Notes: generated from the letters alone by a model not told the origin. A stretch of 64,000 nt of DNA from an uncultured Chlorobiaceae bacterium (GCA_903882665.1 CAIRXW010000043.1:1-64000); one strand, 5' to 3'; shown: positions 42,851 through 52,156, counted from the first letter of the stretch. Numbers and translations are program-made.

Positions 42851-43996
42851 TTAACGCTTGAAGGGATAGATCAGCTTCTTTTTGCTGAATTGAGCCGGAT
42901 AGACCGTTTCATACCTGGCACCTGAAATTTGCTGCACCAGCATGGAATGGTTGTTCTGATTGGTGAAACCGCCATAGTCTGCGAACTTGACCGGCCCCAT
43001 AATACCATTCCAGACTCCCGCCTTAAGAGCTGCCTGAAGTTTGAGGGCAGTTTTGGCGGTTGATGCCGTAATCACCATAATCCGCATCGCCTCATAAGCA
43101 CAGGCCGCATGATAGGAGGGATCCTTCGCATACTTTGCCTTATAGCGAAGGGCGAAGTCGGCTGCACCTGGCCAATTGACATCATCAGTCCACTGGGTTG
43201 CAGAAATGACCAGATTTGAAATTTCAGTCTGCCGGGCAAACTGGGCCGTCGTATAACCGGCACCGGCACCCAGAAAAGCCTTTGGTGTGAGCCCGATCTC
43301 CCTGGCCTGGCGCATCAGCAGAATGGCATCGGCATCATAGGAAACAAGGAAAACAAGATCAGGATTTGCCGCCTTGACTTTTGCAAGTGAAGCACGATAA
43401 TCGGGCTGTCCCTGCTGGTACTTTTCATTGGCAACCTCTCTCAACCCCATTTTCAGAGCATTCTCCTGAGCCGTCTTGACGGTCGATACGCCAAAATCAG
43501 TTGCGGCGTAGACATAGGCTATGGTTGTCGGTTTATAGGGTGCCACAGCTTTCATCAGCACACTTGAATAGACATTGGCAGGAGCATTCAGGCGGAAAAC
43601 ATTCTTGTACCCCTTCATGGTAATCTCCTCCTTGGCCGCCGCAGGAACAAGCAGTGGAACCTTATACTGGTCAGCCCTCGAAGCGACCACGTTAGCACAA
43701 CCAGAGGTGTAGGGGCCAACAACACCGATAACACCATCCCGGGTTACCAGCTTTTCATAAGCCGCAAGAGCATTTTTCGGATCACCTCCATCATCCTCCT
43801 TGACAAGATCCACCTGAATCCCCTTTGCCTTCAGATCTTCAATTGCCATGGCAACGCCGTTGGTGAGATTCTCGCCAATTTGCGCCTCTTTACCGGTGAT
43901 TGAGTTGATAAAACCGATCTTGACTGGAGCCGCCGATGTCAGCAACGGAAAAGCCAACAATGCGGCGGTAACGAGTAATACAAGCTTTTTTTTCAT
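42851..43996 (-). CDS. livK: ABC transporter substrate-binding protein, LivK type
   Basis: A 381-residue periplasmic binding protein. A signal peptide MKKKLVLLVTAALLAFPLLTSA ends in SA-A. The fold PVKIGFINSITGKEAQIGENL, GVIGVVGPYTSGCANVVASRA, and TPKAFLGAGAGYTTAQFA is the receptor-family ligand-binding (Peripla_BP_6) type. It is the first gene of the liv cluster and probably its most highly expressed product. Ligand class cannot be set by eye. Confidence 0.92.
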   Translation of the reverse strand: MKKKLVLLVTAALLAFPLLTSAAPVKIGFINSITGKEAQIGENLTNGVAMAIEDLKAKGIQVDLVKEDDGGDPKNALAAYEKLVTRDGVIGVVGPYTSGCANVVASRADQYKVPLLVPAAAKEEITMKGYKNVFRLNAPANVYSSVLMKAVAPYKPTTIAYVYAATDFGVSTVKTAQENALKMGLREVANEKYQQGQPDYRASLAKVKAANPDLVFLVSYDADAILLMRQAREIGLTPKAFLGAGAGYTTAQFARQTEISNLVISATQWTDDVNWPGAADFALRYKAKYAKDPSYHAACAYEAMRIMVITASTAKTALKLQAALKAGVWNGIMGPVKFADYGGFTNQNNHSMLVQQISGARYETVYPAQFSKKKLIYPFKR

Positions 43997-44064
43997 GTAC
44001 GGTCATCTCCTCTGGTTAGGGTTTATATCATTCCCGATGCAACAAACGTGACTCTTCACGGACA

Positions 44065-44514
44065 TCAAGGCAACGCAGGAGCAACCGCAGACTCCTCCCT
44101 GATCACATTCGGCACACCCGCCGCACCGGTATAAAAAACAACAAGAGATGCCGGTGCGATTCCAGAATTGTAGCCATTATGCAGGGTATTGATGACCTCA
44201 AGAATAGCATCACCTTTTTTGAAAACAAAGGTACGACCATCTTTCAGCTCAACCGTGAGCTCCCCTTCCAGCATATAGGCATAAACCGGTACCGGATGCT
44301 TGTGCCAGCCGGTTGAACCCCCGGGAGGGAAATGGACAATAAGAGCTGTTACCTCAGGTTTGTCCGTACGAAGATAGAGCAGCGGTTCACCATTACTTGA
44401 CGTTGACGAAGTAATCAGTTTCTTCACCTCAACATTCCGGTACTCCTCCCCCTTTGCTGTACTGTTCAGGACAAAAAGCAGCAACAGCGCAATGGCACCC
44501 TGAACCATTCTCAT
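44065..44514 (-). CDS. Small secreted cupin-domain protein
   Basis: A 149-residue protein with a signal peptide (MVQGAIALLLLFVLNSTAKG). The single cupin barrel has metal-binding motif 1 HFPPGGSTGWHKHPVPVYAYMLEGELTVEL (His, His, Glu) and motif 2 FKKGDAILEVINTLHNGYN (His). Exported cupins of this type are of unknown substrate. The N-terminal third has a broken relative at 47143. Confidence 0.85.
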   Translation of the reverse strand: MRMVQGAIALLLLFVLNSTAKGEEYRNVEVKKLITSSTSSNGEPLLYLRTDKPEVTALIVHFPPGGSTGWHKHPVPVYAYMLEGELTVELKDGRTFVFKKGDAILEVINTLHNGYNSGIAPASLVVFYTGAAGVPNVIREESAVAPALP

Positions 44515-44745
44515 AAATCCTCCTCTGTTTGAAAAATTATCTGATGGCGCATTCTTTCGTCAGGAAATACAGACTTAAGCGTACACGCCACCTTGCAATA
44601 TAATCATCACTTTTTCAAATTTCTCCTGCTGAAACGATGGCTGCAGACAAGCGTATAACCCATTATTCACAAAAACCACATTGGTCGTTACGGCCAACAG
44701 CAGGGTTGACTCGGCCAGCGATAACCATGAATGGATCGAGGGAAG

Positions 44746-45396
44746 CTACGTTATGCGTTGTAACTTTTTTTCGAGGTAGTATTGCGAAACACCGCAATAC
44801 TGAAGTAGCTTGCCTTCACCGTTTTTCTGTTGCCATTTTAACAGCAACCCTTCAATTTGTGTTCGAGTGGCTTTGCCGGTAATTCTTGACAGGGTTTTGG
44901 TGACAGAACTCCAGACTGATTTCCTGTTATCCCTTAACCGGGAATAGTTGAGATTGAGTATTTCATTGAGCTGGCGATCAAACAGAGCGTCTTCTGACTT
45001 GATTGTCCCGTTAAACTCATAATGAATCTTCAATCGGGAGTGATGGCTGGGTTCGGCTTGATTAAAAAGAAGATCATTATCACGTTTTTTGGTATCACAA
45101 TGAGCACGAGTATCCGGCTGACCTTCATTTCCAGAACAGCAGCCGAGCAGAGTGGTATAGTTGAGTTGTTTCGCAGGATATTTCTTGCGGGAGTGCCAAT
45201 GCTCTACTTTCATATTCCTGTCATCAGGCTCAATGCGACCCATGCAATAGGCACAAAGATATCCCTGCTCTGCAACAAGTTGAACTCGTATATCCTGTTT
45301 TACCGGTGTAAAATTCTGGCCGTCATAAACAGCACCTGCCTGCAACCTGTAAAGCTGCAAAGATTGTGGTTCCGTACTTTTGGCAATGGGAATCAT
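44746..45396 (-). CDS. ptuB: HNH nuclease-type protein, PtuB-like (Septu defence)
   Basis: A 216-residue protein of the TIGR02646 HNH type. A CxxC knuckle in GYLCAYCMGRIE is followed by KVEHWHSRKKYP (HNH core His), LLGCCSGNEGQP and AHCDTKK, with basic residues near the C-terminus. It overlaps the upstream ATPase gene by 4 bp (ATGA). This ATPase-HNH pair is the Septu anti-phage system, also found as effector with some retrons; no reverse transcriptase or retron RNA is evident here. It should cleave DNA or RNA once the ATPase releases it. Confidence 0.78.
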   Translation of the reverse strand: MIPIAKSTEPQSLQLYRLQAGAVYDGQNFTPVKQDIRVQLVAEQGYLCAYCMGRIEPDDRNMKVEHWHSRKKYPAKQLNYTTLLGCCSGNEGQPDTRAHCDTKKRDNDLLFNQAEPSHHSRLKIHYEFNGTIKSEDALFDRQLNEILNLNYSRLRDNRKSVWSSVTKTLSRITGKATRTQIEGLLLKWQQKNGEGKLLQYCGVSQYYLEKKLQRIT

Positions 45397-46664
45397 TCGC
45401 CAGCTCCCCTCTCGGGCTCCAGCATGGCAATAGTCGCTTCAGCTTCCACAATATCTGGAATAGATCCCTTCAAATCGACTTTCAGTTTTTGAATTAGCTC
45501 CTTTGCGGCATCAAATTCATCATGGTCGATTTTGGCTGCTATCTCTTCAATACGCTTTGGGACAGTGCTGTTGATTCCCGGATCATCCATCAACTCCCGG
45601 AGAATTTCTGCCGAGTTCAAACCGATGGACTGTCTGGGAATGGTAAACTTGATGAGGTTATCCTCCTGATAGAGCAGACGAATTGATTCGGGTGCAACCT
45701 CACTCAGAATCTGGGGTGAATGGGTCGTGACAACAAACTGCACATTCGGAAAGACCTTTGTGAGGTTTGTAACCGCTCTTCTCTGCCACGCCGGATGGAG
45801 ATGAAGATCTATTTCATCAATCAGGATAACCCCTTCACCGTCAAGCGGATTCTGCATCCGTGGATTTGCAATTGCCAGACGGCGGGCAATATCACCGATC
45901 AGCGCAATAAAGCAGGTTTCACCAACAGAGAGTGAGTCAATTCTCAGCTCCTGATCTCCTTTCGTTACAACCATGCGAAGAGGCTGGCGCTTTATCCTGA
46001 AGTCATGGTACTCAGGCAGAAACTTCTCAAGAGCACTCCTCACGGTTTGCAACTGCGGATCAAGAAACTCCAGGGGATCGACGTTATTGAGTATGCCGTT
46101 GGCTCGAAGGTTCTCATTTTCAATATCTTCCCGTTCACGAAACCATTCAAAAAAAAGGCGAAAATTCGCGCCACTGCTCAAAAGGTTATCGTAGACCGAG
46201 ATGGGATCAAATTCGTGCCTTGTTCTTATTCGTTGAGGCAAATCAGTATCCTTTACTGCCCGATCAACAGGATAACAGGTAAAAACAGGCAGGGAATTTT
46301 CACTCTCCAACTGATGCCGAAAGTGACGAACGATATCCTGAAGAGCGGTAAAGTTACTCATGCTGATACCACCTGTTCCTACGCGGGATTTTGCAATTAA
46401 CCACTCGCCAGAAGATGTCTGAGCGGAAATAAGAGAAAATTTAGCTCCATTTTTAATCTCAACATCCTTGATATAACGCCCCTTACCCGAATCTCGTCTC
46501 GTTCGTGCCGTGAGCCATGAGAGCAACATGGCCAATGCATCAACGACCGTTGTTTTTCCTCCCCCGTTAACCGCAGCGATAACCGTCAGACCCGATTCAA
46601 ATGGAAGGTGCAACTTTTCAATACCTCTGAAGTTTATTAGTCTGAGTGTCCGGATTTTCATCAT
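45393..46664 (-). CDS. ptuA: AAA-type ATPase, PtuA-like (Septu defence)
   Basis: A 423-residue SMC/OLD-like ATPase. RLINFRGIEKLHLPF is the RecF-like start, Walker A NGGGKTTVVDAL, then a long helical insert. The signature LSVGETCFIALIGDIARRLA, Walker B GVILIDEIDLHLHPAWQRR and VTTHSPQILSEV follow. It is close to the usual PtuA length (about 420). It is 4-bp overlapped with the HNH gene, so both are made from one mRNA. The Walker A Gly-Gly-Gly-Lys-Thr variant is as expected for this group. It senses phage infection in Septu, by analogy. Confidence 0.82.
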   Translation of the reverse strand: MMKIRTLRLINFRGIEKLHLPFESGLTVIAAVNGGGKTTVVDALAMLLSWLTARTRRDSGKGRYIKDVEIKNGAKFSLISAQTSSGEWLIAKSRVGTGGISMSNFTALQDIVRHFRHQLESENSLPVFTCYPVDRAVKDTDLPQRIRTRHEFDPISVYDNLLSSGANFRLFFEWFREREDIENENLRANGILNNVDPLEFLDPQLQTVRSALEKFLPEYHDFRIKRQPLRMVVTKGDQELRIDSLSVGETCFIALIGDIARRLAIANPRMQNPLDGEGVILIDEIDLHLHPAWQRRAVTNLTKVFPNVQFVVTTHSPQILSEVAPESIRLLYQEDNLIKFTIPRQSIGLNSAEILRELMDDPGINSTVPKRIEEIAAKIDHDEFDAAKELIQKLKVDLKGSIPDIVEAEATIAMLEPERGAGE

Positions 46665-46736
46665 GAGTCCATAACGATCTACAACGTGGCCGATAACTGC
46701 TTTTTTCCTTTTTTAAATTTGGTGAACAGTTCGCTT

Positions 46737-46874
46737 TCAAGCAACAACTATCTCCGTTTTACCTGAACGCCTTGATCTGGGCTTTTTGGTGCTTTCGAGC
46801 TTTGCTTTTTCTTCGAGAATCCGTTTCAGCAGCTCTGCTGCCGGTTCGTCGTTTGGATACGGAATCGCCTCGGG
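46737..46874 (-). pseudogene. HsdS (type I restriction specificity) C-terminal remnant
   Basis: A short minus-strand frame ends at TGA 46737-46739 and reads EAIPYPNDEPAAELLKRILE then EKAKLESTKKPRSRR and a short basic tail. The Y-P-x-D-E-P-A-x-x-L-L-x-R-I pattern is the C-terminus of many type I specificity subunits. An in-frame TAG lies immediately upstream, so only this tail remains. It sits upstream of the ptuA gene and next to the broken cupin copy. Confidence 0.55.
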
Positions 46875-47011
46875 CTATACTGCACCTTGATTAACTCACA
46901 CTTGTTTGATAATTCAGTTAATTGAAGTGGACCCCAGCCGGTAGACAAAAAATGGCTGAGTTTAAGTTGGTAACCTGACCTGTTCATGCAGCGGAAAGGC
47001 GCTGCCCCTCC

Positions 47012-47143
47012 TGTCAGCCGTTCACCATTGCTCGATCCGGATGAGGTAATCAGTTTTTTTACGACAACATTGTGGTACTCTCCGGTTTTGGCGGCGCTGT
47101 TCAGGACAAGAAGCAAAAACAGCGCAATGACACCCTGAACCAT
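47012..47143 (-). pseudogene. Broken second copy of the cupin gene
   Basis: From ATG 47143 the frame reads MVQGVIALFLLLVLNSAAKT and HNVVVKKLITSSGSSNGERL, closely matching the first 40 residues of the intact cupin at 44065-44514. The rest diverges into unrelated sequence; the metal-binding cupin part is missing. The matching ends around 47012. Confidence 0.75.
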
Positions 47144-47365
47144 TCTCCTACATATCCTTCTCTATGCAAATAAATTATAGGCTATCACGATCCTGCAGTG
47201 AACATTACCCCGCACTTTCCAATATCGGCGTTTCTCAACAGTGTTCCAGACCCTCATTATTTTTTAGTGGAGACTGCTGGTTTATAATTTATTTATATCG
47301 TAGATTTACTTCATAAAGGATGTGTATGAATTTCAAAACGGCTCGGTAATCACATTTTGTACACC

Positions 47366-49801
47366 ATGAGCAGATTGAGAAACGAGAAGTTGAGGTCAGG
47401 TGCGCTACGCGAAAGTCACATCAATGCGTTGCACTTGCCGGGGGCGGAGAATAAAAAGCCTTGCTGGCGGAATGACTGTCGTCATTGGCTCTCGTTAAGC
47501 GCACTTTTTGTTGTTCTCTCCTGTGCAGGGATGCAATGCCCCGGAGATGTGAGCGCGTCAGTAAACATTGATACTGAAGCGCTCTACACTTCAGCTAATT
47601 ATGAATCAACCCTCACCGTTGCAAAGCAGACTGTAGCTACCGCTGAAAAGAATCTCGGTACACTTCATCCTGATTTTGCCCTCAGTCTCAATAATCTTGC
47701 AGCACTCTATGCTACCCAAGCCCACTATGCAGAAGCAGTCCCTCTCTTCATGCATGCACTTGCCATACGCGAAAAAATCCTGAACCCTCTTCATCCCGAT
47801 ATTGCTGTCAGTTTGAATAATCTGGCTGAGATCTACAGGGTTCAAGGAAATTTTCGTAAGGCAGAGCAACTCTACCGGCGTGCCCTCGCCATCCGTGAAA
47901 AAATCAATTCCCCCTTTGACTCCGATGTTGCTCTCAGCCTGGCAAACCTCTCAGAGTTATATCGCCTTCAGTGCCGCTATGCTGAAGCGGAGTTACTCTG
48001 CAAGCGCGCACTGGCCATCCGCGAAAAAAGTTCCGGCTCCTCTTCTTCTGATGTAGCCCATAGCGTGAACAACCTTGGAAAAATTCTGATTGCTGAAGGC
48101 CGGCATGCTGAAGCCGAAGCACTCTTCCTGCGGGCGATCACTCTTTTGCAAAAGAATTTCGGTGCTGAACATCCAGCTCTCGCAACGCCATTGAACAATC
48201 TTGCAGATTTGTATCGGATTGAGGGTCGCTACAGCGAGGCTGAACCGCTCTGCCTGCGTGCACTCACTCTTTTTGAAAAGGCCTTTAGACCTGATCACCC
48301 TCTACTAGCAACAAGTCTCAACAACCTCGCCGGGCTCTATTGTGCATTGGGGCGGTATAAGGAGGCTGAAACGCTCTACCTGCGTGCTTTTGCCATTCTG
48401 GAAAATACTTTTGATCCAAATAATCCTGCTATAGCAACAAGTCTCAACAACCTCGGCGTGCTCTATTTTGCATTGGGGCGGTATAAGGAGGCTAAAACGC
48501 TCTACCTGCGTGCTCTTGCCATTCGGGAGAAAATTTTCCCGGAAAATCATCCTGATATCATAACGGTTATGAACAACCTTGCCGGGGTTTATGTTGCCGA
48601 AAACAAATACATCAATGCCGTTCGACTCGCGAATCGTGTGCTTCTCATCCGCCACAAGCTCATTGGCGCAGACCAGCCCGATGTGGCAACAAGTCTTAAC
48701 AACCTTGCGGCAATATACTTTGCCGAGGGAAAGTTAAAAAAAGCGGAAACGCTCTACCTGAGTGCAATAAGCATCATGCAGAAAATTTATCCCCCGTTTC
48801 ATCCCGATATAGCCACAAGTTTCAATAACCTTGGAGAGTTGTACCGAGTGCAAAATCGCTTTGCCGAGGCTCTCTCGTTCTTCAATCAGGCACTCACCAT
48901 CCGTGAGAAGCTCTTTGGCCAGCAGCATCCCCTCTTGGCGGTAACCCTGAATAATCTCGCAATACTCTACAAAAACCAGGCCAAATATGGAGAGGCCGAC
49001 CAACTCTGTCGGCGTGCGCTCGCCATCCGCGAAAAAAACTTTGGCATGCAGCATCCCGATGTAGCAACAAGCCTCAACAACCTCGCCGGAATCTGTTTTG
49101 CATCAGGGAAGTATACTGAGGCTGAAGCGCTCTATCTCCAGGCGAAAGCCATCAATGAAGATATTTTTGGCCAGCAGAATGCAACTACTGCCCTGTGCCT
49201 GAACAACCTGGCAGAACTGAACAAAACCAAAGGCAACCTCCGTGAGGCTGAATCTCAGTACCGCAAGGCTCTCGCTATCCAGAAAAAGCTTTTTGGTATC
49301 GAGCACCCTGATGTTGCAACAACGATCAATAACCTCGCCGTGTTGCTTCGTATTAAGGGCAATTACCCTGACGGACTGACTCTCTGCAAGCAAGCGCTCG
49401 CCATTCGGCAAAAGATCAATGGTACCGCAAATATCAATTTCGCAACAAGTCTCAACAACCTTGGTTTGTTCTATAGTGCACAGCACAATTACAAAGCTGC
49501 AAGTCTTTGCTTCAAGCGTACCATTGCCATCCAGGAAAGAATTTTGGGCCGCAATCATCCTGATTTGGTCATAAGCATCAACAATTTAGGAGTGCAGTAT
49601 ACTGTGGAAAAGAGGTACGCAGAGGCTGAATCACACTGCAAGCGATCACTCGCAATTGCAGAGAGCTCTCTGGGGCCTCTTCACCCCACCGTAGCCAAAG
49701 TTCTTGATAATCTTGCTCTCATTTATCAAAAAACAGGGAAGCTGAGCGATGCTGAGAGCGTGGAAAAACGCTCAGCACTTATCAAGGCAGAAAAACGATG
49801 A
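47366..49801 (+). CDS. Kinesin light chain-like TPR repeat protein
   Basis: About 811 residues (ATG 47366; TTG 47357 is also open). A hydrophobic stretch LSLSALFVVLSCAGMQ (about residues 42-60) may be a signal or anchor. Then 17 tetratricopeptide repeats of 42 residues fill the rest, each with the theme S-L-N-N-L-A-x-L-Y and YxEAExLYxRALAIREK, as in TPR_10/TPR_12 (kinesin light chain type) arrays. It should be a protein-protein interaction solenoid. Two neighbouring repeats (from about 48309 and 48435) are nearly identical in nucleotide sequence, which indicates recent internal duplication. It overlaps the next gene by 4 bp. Confidence 0.9.
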   Translation: MSRLRNEKLRSGALRESHINALHLPGAENKKPCWRNDCRHWLSLSALFVVLSCAGMQCPGDVSASVNIDTEALYTSANYESTLTVAKQTVATAEKNLGTLHPDFALSLNNLAALYATQAHYAEAVPLFMHALAIREKILNPLHPDIAVSLNNLAEIYRVQGNFRKAEQLYRRALAIREKINSPFDSDVALSLANLSELYRLQCRYAEAELLCKRALAIREKSSGSSSSDVAHSVNNLGKILIAEGRHAEAEALFLRAITLLQKNFGAEHPALATPLNNLADLYRIEGRYSEAEPLCLRALTLFEKAFRPDHPLLATSLNNLAGLYCALGRYKEAETLYLRAFAILENTFDPNNPAIATSLNNLGVLYFALGRYKEAKTLYLRALAIREKIFPENHPDIITVMNNLAGVYVAENKYINAVRLANRVLLIRHKLIGADQPDVATSLNNLAAIYFAEGKLKKAETLYLSAISIMQKIYPPFHPDIATSFNNLGELYRVQNRFAEALSFFNQALTIREKLFGQQHPLLAVTLNNLAILYKNQAKYGEADQLCRRALAIREKNFGMQHPDVATSLNNLAGICFASGKYTEAEALYLQAKAINEDIFGQQNATTALCLNNLAELNKTKGNLREAESQYRKALAIQKKLFGIEHPDVATTINNLAVLLRIKGNYPDGLTLCKQALAIRQKINGTANINFATSLNNLGLFYSAQHNYKAASLCFKRTIAIQERILGRNHPDLVISINNLGVQYTVEKRYAEAESHCKRSLAIAESSLGPLHPTVAKVLDNLALIYQKTGKLSDAESVEKRSALIKAEKR

Positions 49802-50274
49802 TGAGATCTCCTGCTAAAACTTTGGCTCGCCAACTATTGAAAGCCATGCTCGCCTCCTTCTTCGGTGTGGTTGTAGCTTTTGTTGTTTTGATGGCGGAGC
49901 CGCTCAAGAAAGGAAATATCCATGAAGGTGGAATGATTGTCTTTATTGAACAAAGCAACTCAAGAGTACCCCAACAACACGGCGTTATTGCCGCATTGTC
50001 CGATTTGGAAAACCCAATGAGCTGGTCTGATGCAAAAGCGACATGCGACAGCCTGACCTTAAAAGGTTATAGGGATTGGGCACTTCCAACAAAGGAGGAT
50101 CTGAACAAGCTCTTTTTAAACAAAGAGTCGCTTGGAGGATTTCAGAGTGCCGACTACTGGAGTTCTTCAGCCTTTGAGCCCGACAGCGCCTGGAGCCAGC
50201 GATTCTTTGACGGCAAAGAGCATATCCGTTCCAGGGAGAGTCGCTTGCGGGTCAGACCCATAAGAAAGTTTTGA
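49798..50274 (+). CDS. DUF1566 (Lcl_C-like) membrane-anchored protein
   Basis: A 158-residue protein with an N-terminal membrane segment (AMLASFFGVVVAFVVLM, about residues 17-34). The DUF1566 part has MSWSDAKATCDSL, GYRDWALPTKEDLNKLF, FQSADYWSSSAFEPDSAWS and LRVRPIRKF. The family is widespread in exported proteins and adhesin-like modules; its function is not known. It is translationally coupled to the TPR protein gene, which suggests a joint complex. Confidence 0.82.
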   Translation: MMRSPAKTLARQLLKAMLASFFGVVVAFVVLMAEPLKKGNIHEGGMIVFIEQSNSRVPQQHGVIAALSDLENPMSWSDAKATCDSLTLKGYRDWALPTKEDLNKLFLNKESLGGFQSADYWSSSAFEPDSAWSQRFFDGKEHIRSRESRLRVRPIRKF

Positions 50275-50309
50275 TGTTTCATCTCTCTTGTTGAAAAAAT
50301 GGATCCGTT

Positions 50310-50666
50310 ATGAACAATTATAGACAAGAAGTTTTCACCCGACCACTGCAGACGCTGCTGCTTACCGCTGTGGGCACGCTCGCTCTTTCACCGCTCTCTT
50401 TGGCGGTGGAACTCAAGGTCGGCGATGCGTATGGAGGAGGCAAGGCCGCTTATATTTTGCGGCCCGGTGACAAGGATTATGCTCAAAGCATCGATCAGGC
50501 TGTCATTGTTGCAAAAGCTGATGCTACAACCTCTCTTTACTGGTCTGATAACAGAACGGCAACCGACAAGATTGACGGGATGGGTTTCAACGACTCGAAT
50601 TTGCATGGCTACGCAAGGCAAGCGCAACTTACCGGGAGCATCACTCATGAACGCAACTCACACTGA
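50310..50666 (+). pseudogene. Truncated DUF1566-type exported protein
   Basis: 118 residues starting at ATG 50310. The signal peptide LLLTAVGTLALSPLSLAVE leads into VGDAYGGGKAAYILRPGDKDY, IDQAVIVAKADATTSLYWSD and RTATDKIDGMGFND, the start of DUF1566 proteins. The DWxLP and WSSS motifs that follow in intact members are missing; the frame ends in unrelated residues at 50666. It looks like a gene that lost its 3' half, possibly by deletion. It could still be secreted. Confidence 0.6.
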
Positions 50667-51075
50667 AAAACTACGGGTGTTGTGTTGTGTGTGTACTATG
50701 AACCTCCCCGCCGCAAGCAGCGGGGTATCTGTTTATAGAAGAATTCAGCAAGCTTTCACCGCAAGCGATAAGGAATTCAACCCTGAGAGGTTAAAATAAG
50801 TGTTAAGTCCGCGTACTAATATACGCCTTTTTTGGTGTATCAGAACAATTCTTTCTCGCCCTGCAGGCAGACAAGTAGAATACCTCACTCCAGCCAAGGC
50901 GCTTGCATACTCAGATCCTTTCGAAAAATGAAACTTATAACGAGCACTCCCCGTTACAGTTGAGCAAAAAATTGAAAACAGCAAGCATCCAAAGGCACCA
51001 CCAGGATAGCTTTTTTGGTTTCTCCTTTTTGTACACGTTTGACCGATCAGCCGCAAACCAATCCAACGCCGATGT
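50667..51075. other. Intergenic region with short hairpins
   Basis: 409 bp without a credible gene. There is a small hairpin CCCCGC/GCGGGG at 50706-50725, a second (ATACGCC/GGTGTAT, one G-U) near 50820-50839, and a palindromic CCTGCAGG at about 50860. The region probably holds the promoter of the pterin genes. Confidence 0.4.
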
Positions 51076-51525
51076 ATGAATGATCTTTTAAAAAAGCCAA
51101 GAAAAGTCTACGTTTCAAGAAAAATCGAGTTCAATGCGGCTCACCGTCTCTTCAATCCACTCCACTCAGAGCAGGAAAACCTTGACGTTTACGGAAAGTG
51201 CAGCAATAAAAACGGGCACGGGCACAACTATCTGCTTGAGGTGACCATCTCGGGCATTGTTGACGGCGACACCGGTTTTCTTTTCGATTTGAAAGAGCTT
51301 AAAGCAATCCTTGAGGAGGAGATCACTGCCCGATTCGACCATAAGCACCTCAACCTAGATGTGCCGGAACTGCAAGAGTGCGTGCCGACAACCGAGGTGC
51401 TCGCTGTGCTGATATGGGATCTCCTTGAAATACGACTGCGCAACATCAATAACCGGGAGCTTTCACTCCATGAAGTCAAAATCTATGAAACAGGAAAAAA
51501 TGCCGTCCGCTATCTCGGAGAGTAA
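51076..51525 (+). CDS. 6-pyruvoyltetrahydropterin synthase / QueD family
   Basis: A 149-residue enzyme of the PTPS/6-carboxytetrahydropterin synthase family. Zinc ligands are His in FNAAHRLFN and the HGHNY motif ([11 protein letters not shown]). The catalytic Cys is in [11 protein letters not shown], the substrate Glu/Asp block FDFDLKELK-like [12 protein letters not shown] and FDHKHLNLD, and C-terminal [18 protein letters not shown]. It overlaps folE. Green sulfur bacteria make biopterin glycosides such as chlorobiopterin, so it could be a true PTPS; QueD for queuosine is the alternative. Confidence 0.85.
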   Translation: MNDLLKKPRKVYVSRKIEFNAAHRLFNPLHSEQENLDVYGKCSNKNGHGHNYLLEVTISGIVDGDTGFLFDLKELKAILEEEITARFDHKHLNLDVPELQECVPTTEVLAVLIWDLLEIRLRNINNRELSLHEVKIYETGKNAVRYLGE

Positions 51526-52156
51526 CCCCCTTCCTTCAGGCCGGGGAAGCTGCTGCGATGATGACGACTGCGTGGCAGACAGGGCACAAAATGACCCTGC
51601 AATTATCGACTCCCTCTCCGGTGCGATATCTGGCTTGCTTGAGGGCATCGGAGAAGACCAGTTTCGCGAGGGGCTGCTGAAAACCCCCGAGCGGGTTGCC
51701 CGCTCGCTTCGCTTTCTGACCAAAGGGTACCGTCAGAATCCTGAAGAGCTGTTAAAAAAGGCGGTATTTACTGAAAGCTATGACGAGATGGTGCTGGTGC
51801 GCGATATCGACCTCTTTTCCATGTGCGAACACCATCTGCTCCCCTTCTTCGGAAAAGCACATGTTGCCTATATTCCTGACGGAAAAATTGTGGGTCTTTC
51901 AAAACTGGCACGGGTGGTTGATGTTTTTGCGCGCCGCCTGCAGGTACAGGAACGGCTTACCCAGCAGATCCGCGACGCCATACAGAATGTACTGAACCCG
52001 AGAGGTGTCGCGGTCGTCATTGAGGCACGCCATCTCTGCATGGTGATGCGTGGAGTCGAAAAAATCAATTCTATCACCACAACCTCTGCCATGTCGGGGC
52101 AATTCATTACTTCAGAGTCAACAAGAGGCGAATTTCTGCGCCTGATCAAGCCATAG
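51470..52156 (+). CDS. folE: GTP cyclohydrolase I (FolE)
   Basis: About 228 residues from ATG 51470, which has GGGAG upstream; ATGs at 51485 and 51500 are also possible. The core [61 protein letters not shown] and [19 protein letters not shown] is typical. The zinc-binding Cys-His are in MCEHHLLPF and VIEARHLCM. It converts GTP to 7,8-dihydroneopterin triphosphate, the precursor the upstream PTPS/QueD-family enzyme uses. The two genes overlap by 56 bp, a strong sign of coupled expression. Confidence 0.93.
   Translation: MKSKSMKQEKMPSAISESNPLPSGRGSCCDDDDCVADRAQNDPAIIDSLSGAISGLLEGIGEDQFREGLLKTPERVARSLRFLTKGYRQNPEELLKKAVFTESYDEMVLVRDIDLFSMCEHHLLPFFGKAHVAYIPDGKIVGLSKLARVVDVFARRLQVQERLTQQIRDAIQNVLNPRGVAVVIEARHLCMVMRGVEKINSITTTSAMSGQFITSESTRGEFLRLIKP

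Noticed and set aside
50745-51056. Minus-strand frame of 103 codons in the gap before the PTPS-type gene
   Set aside because: The composition is unlike a real protein and it includes short palindromic DNA (CCTGCAGG); no family features.
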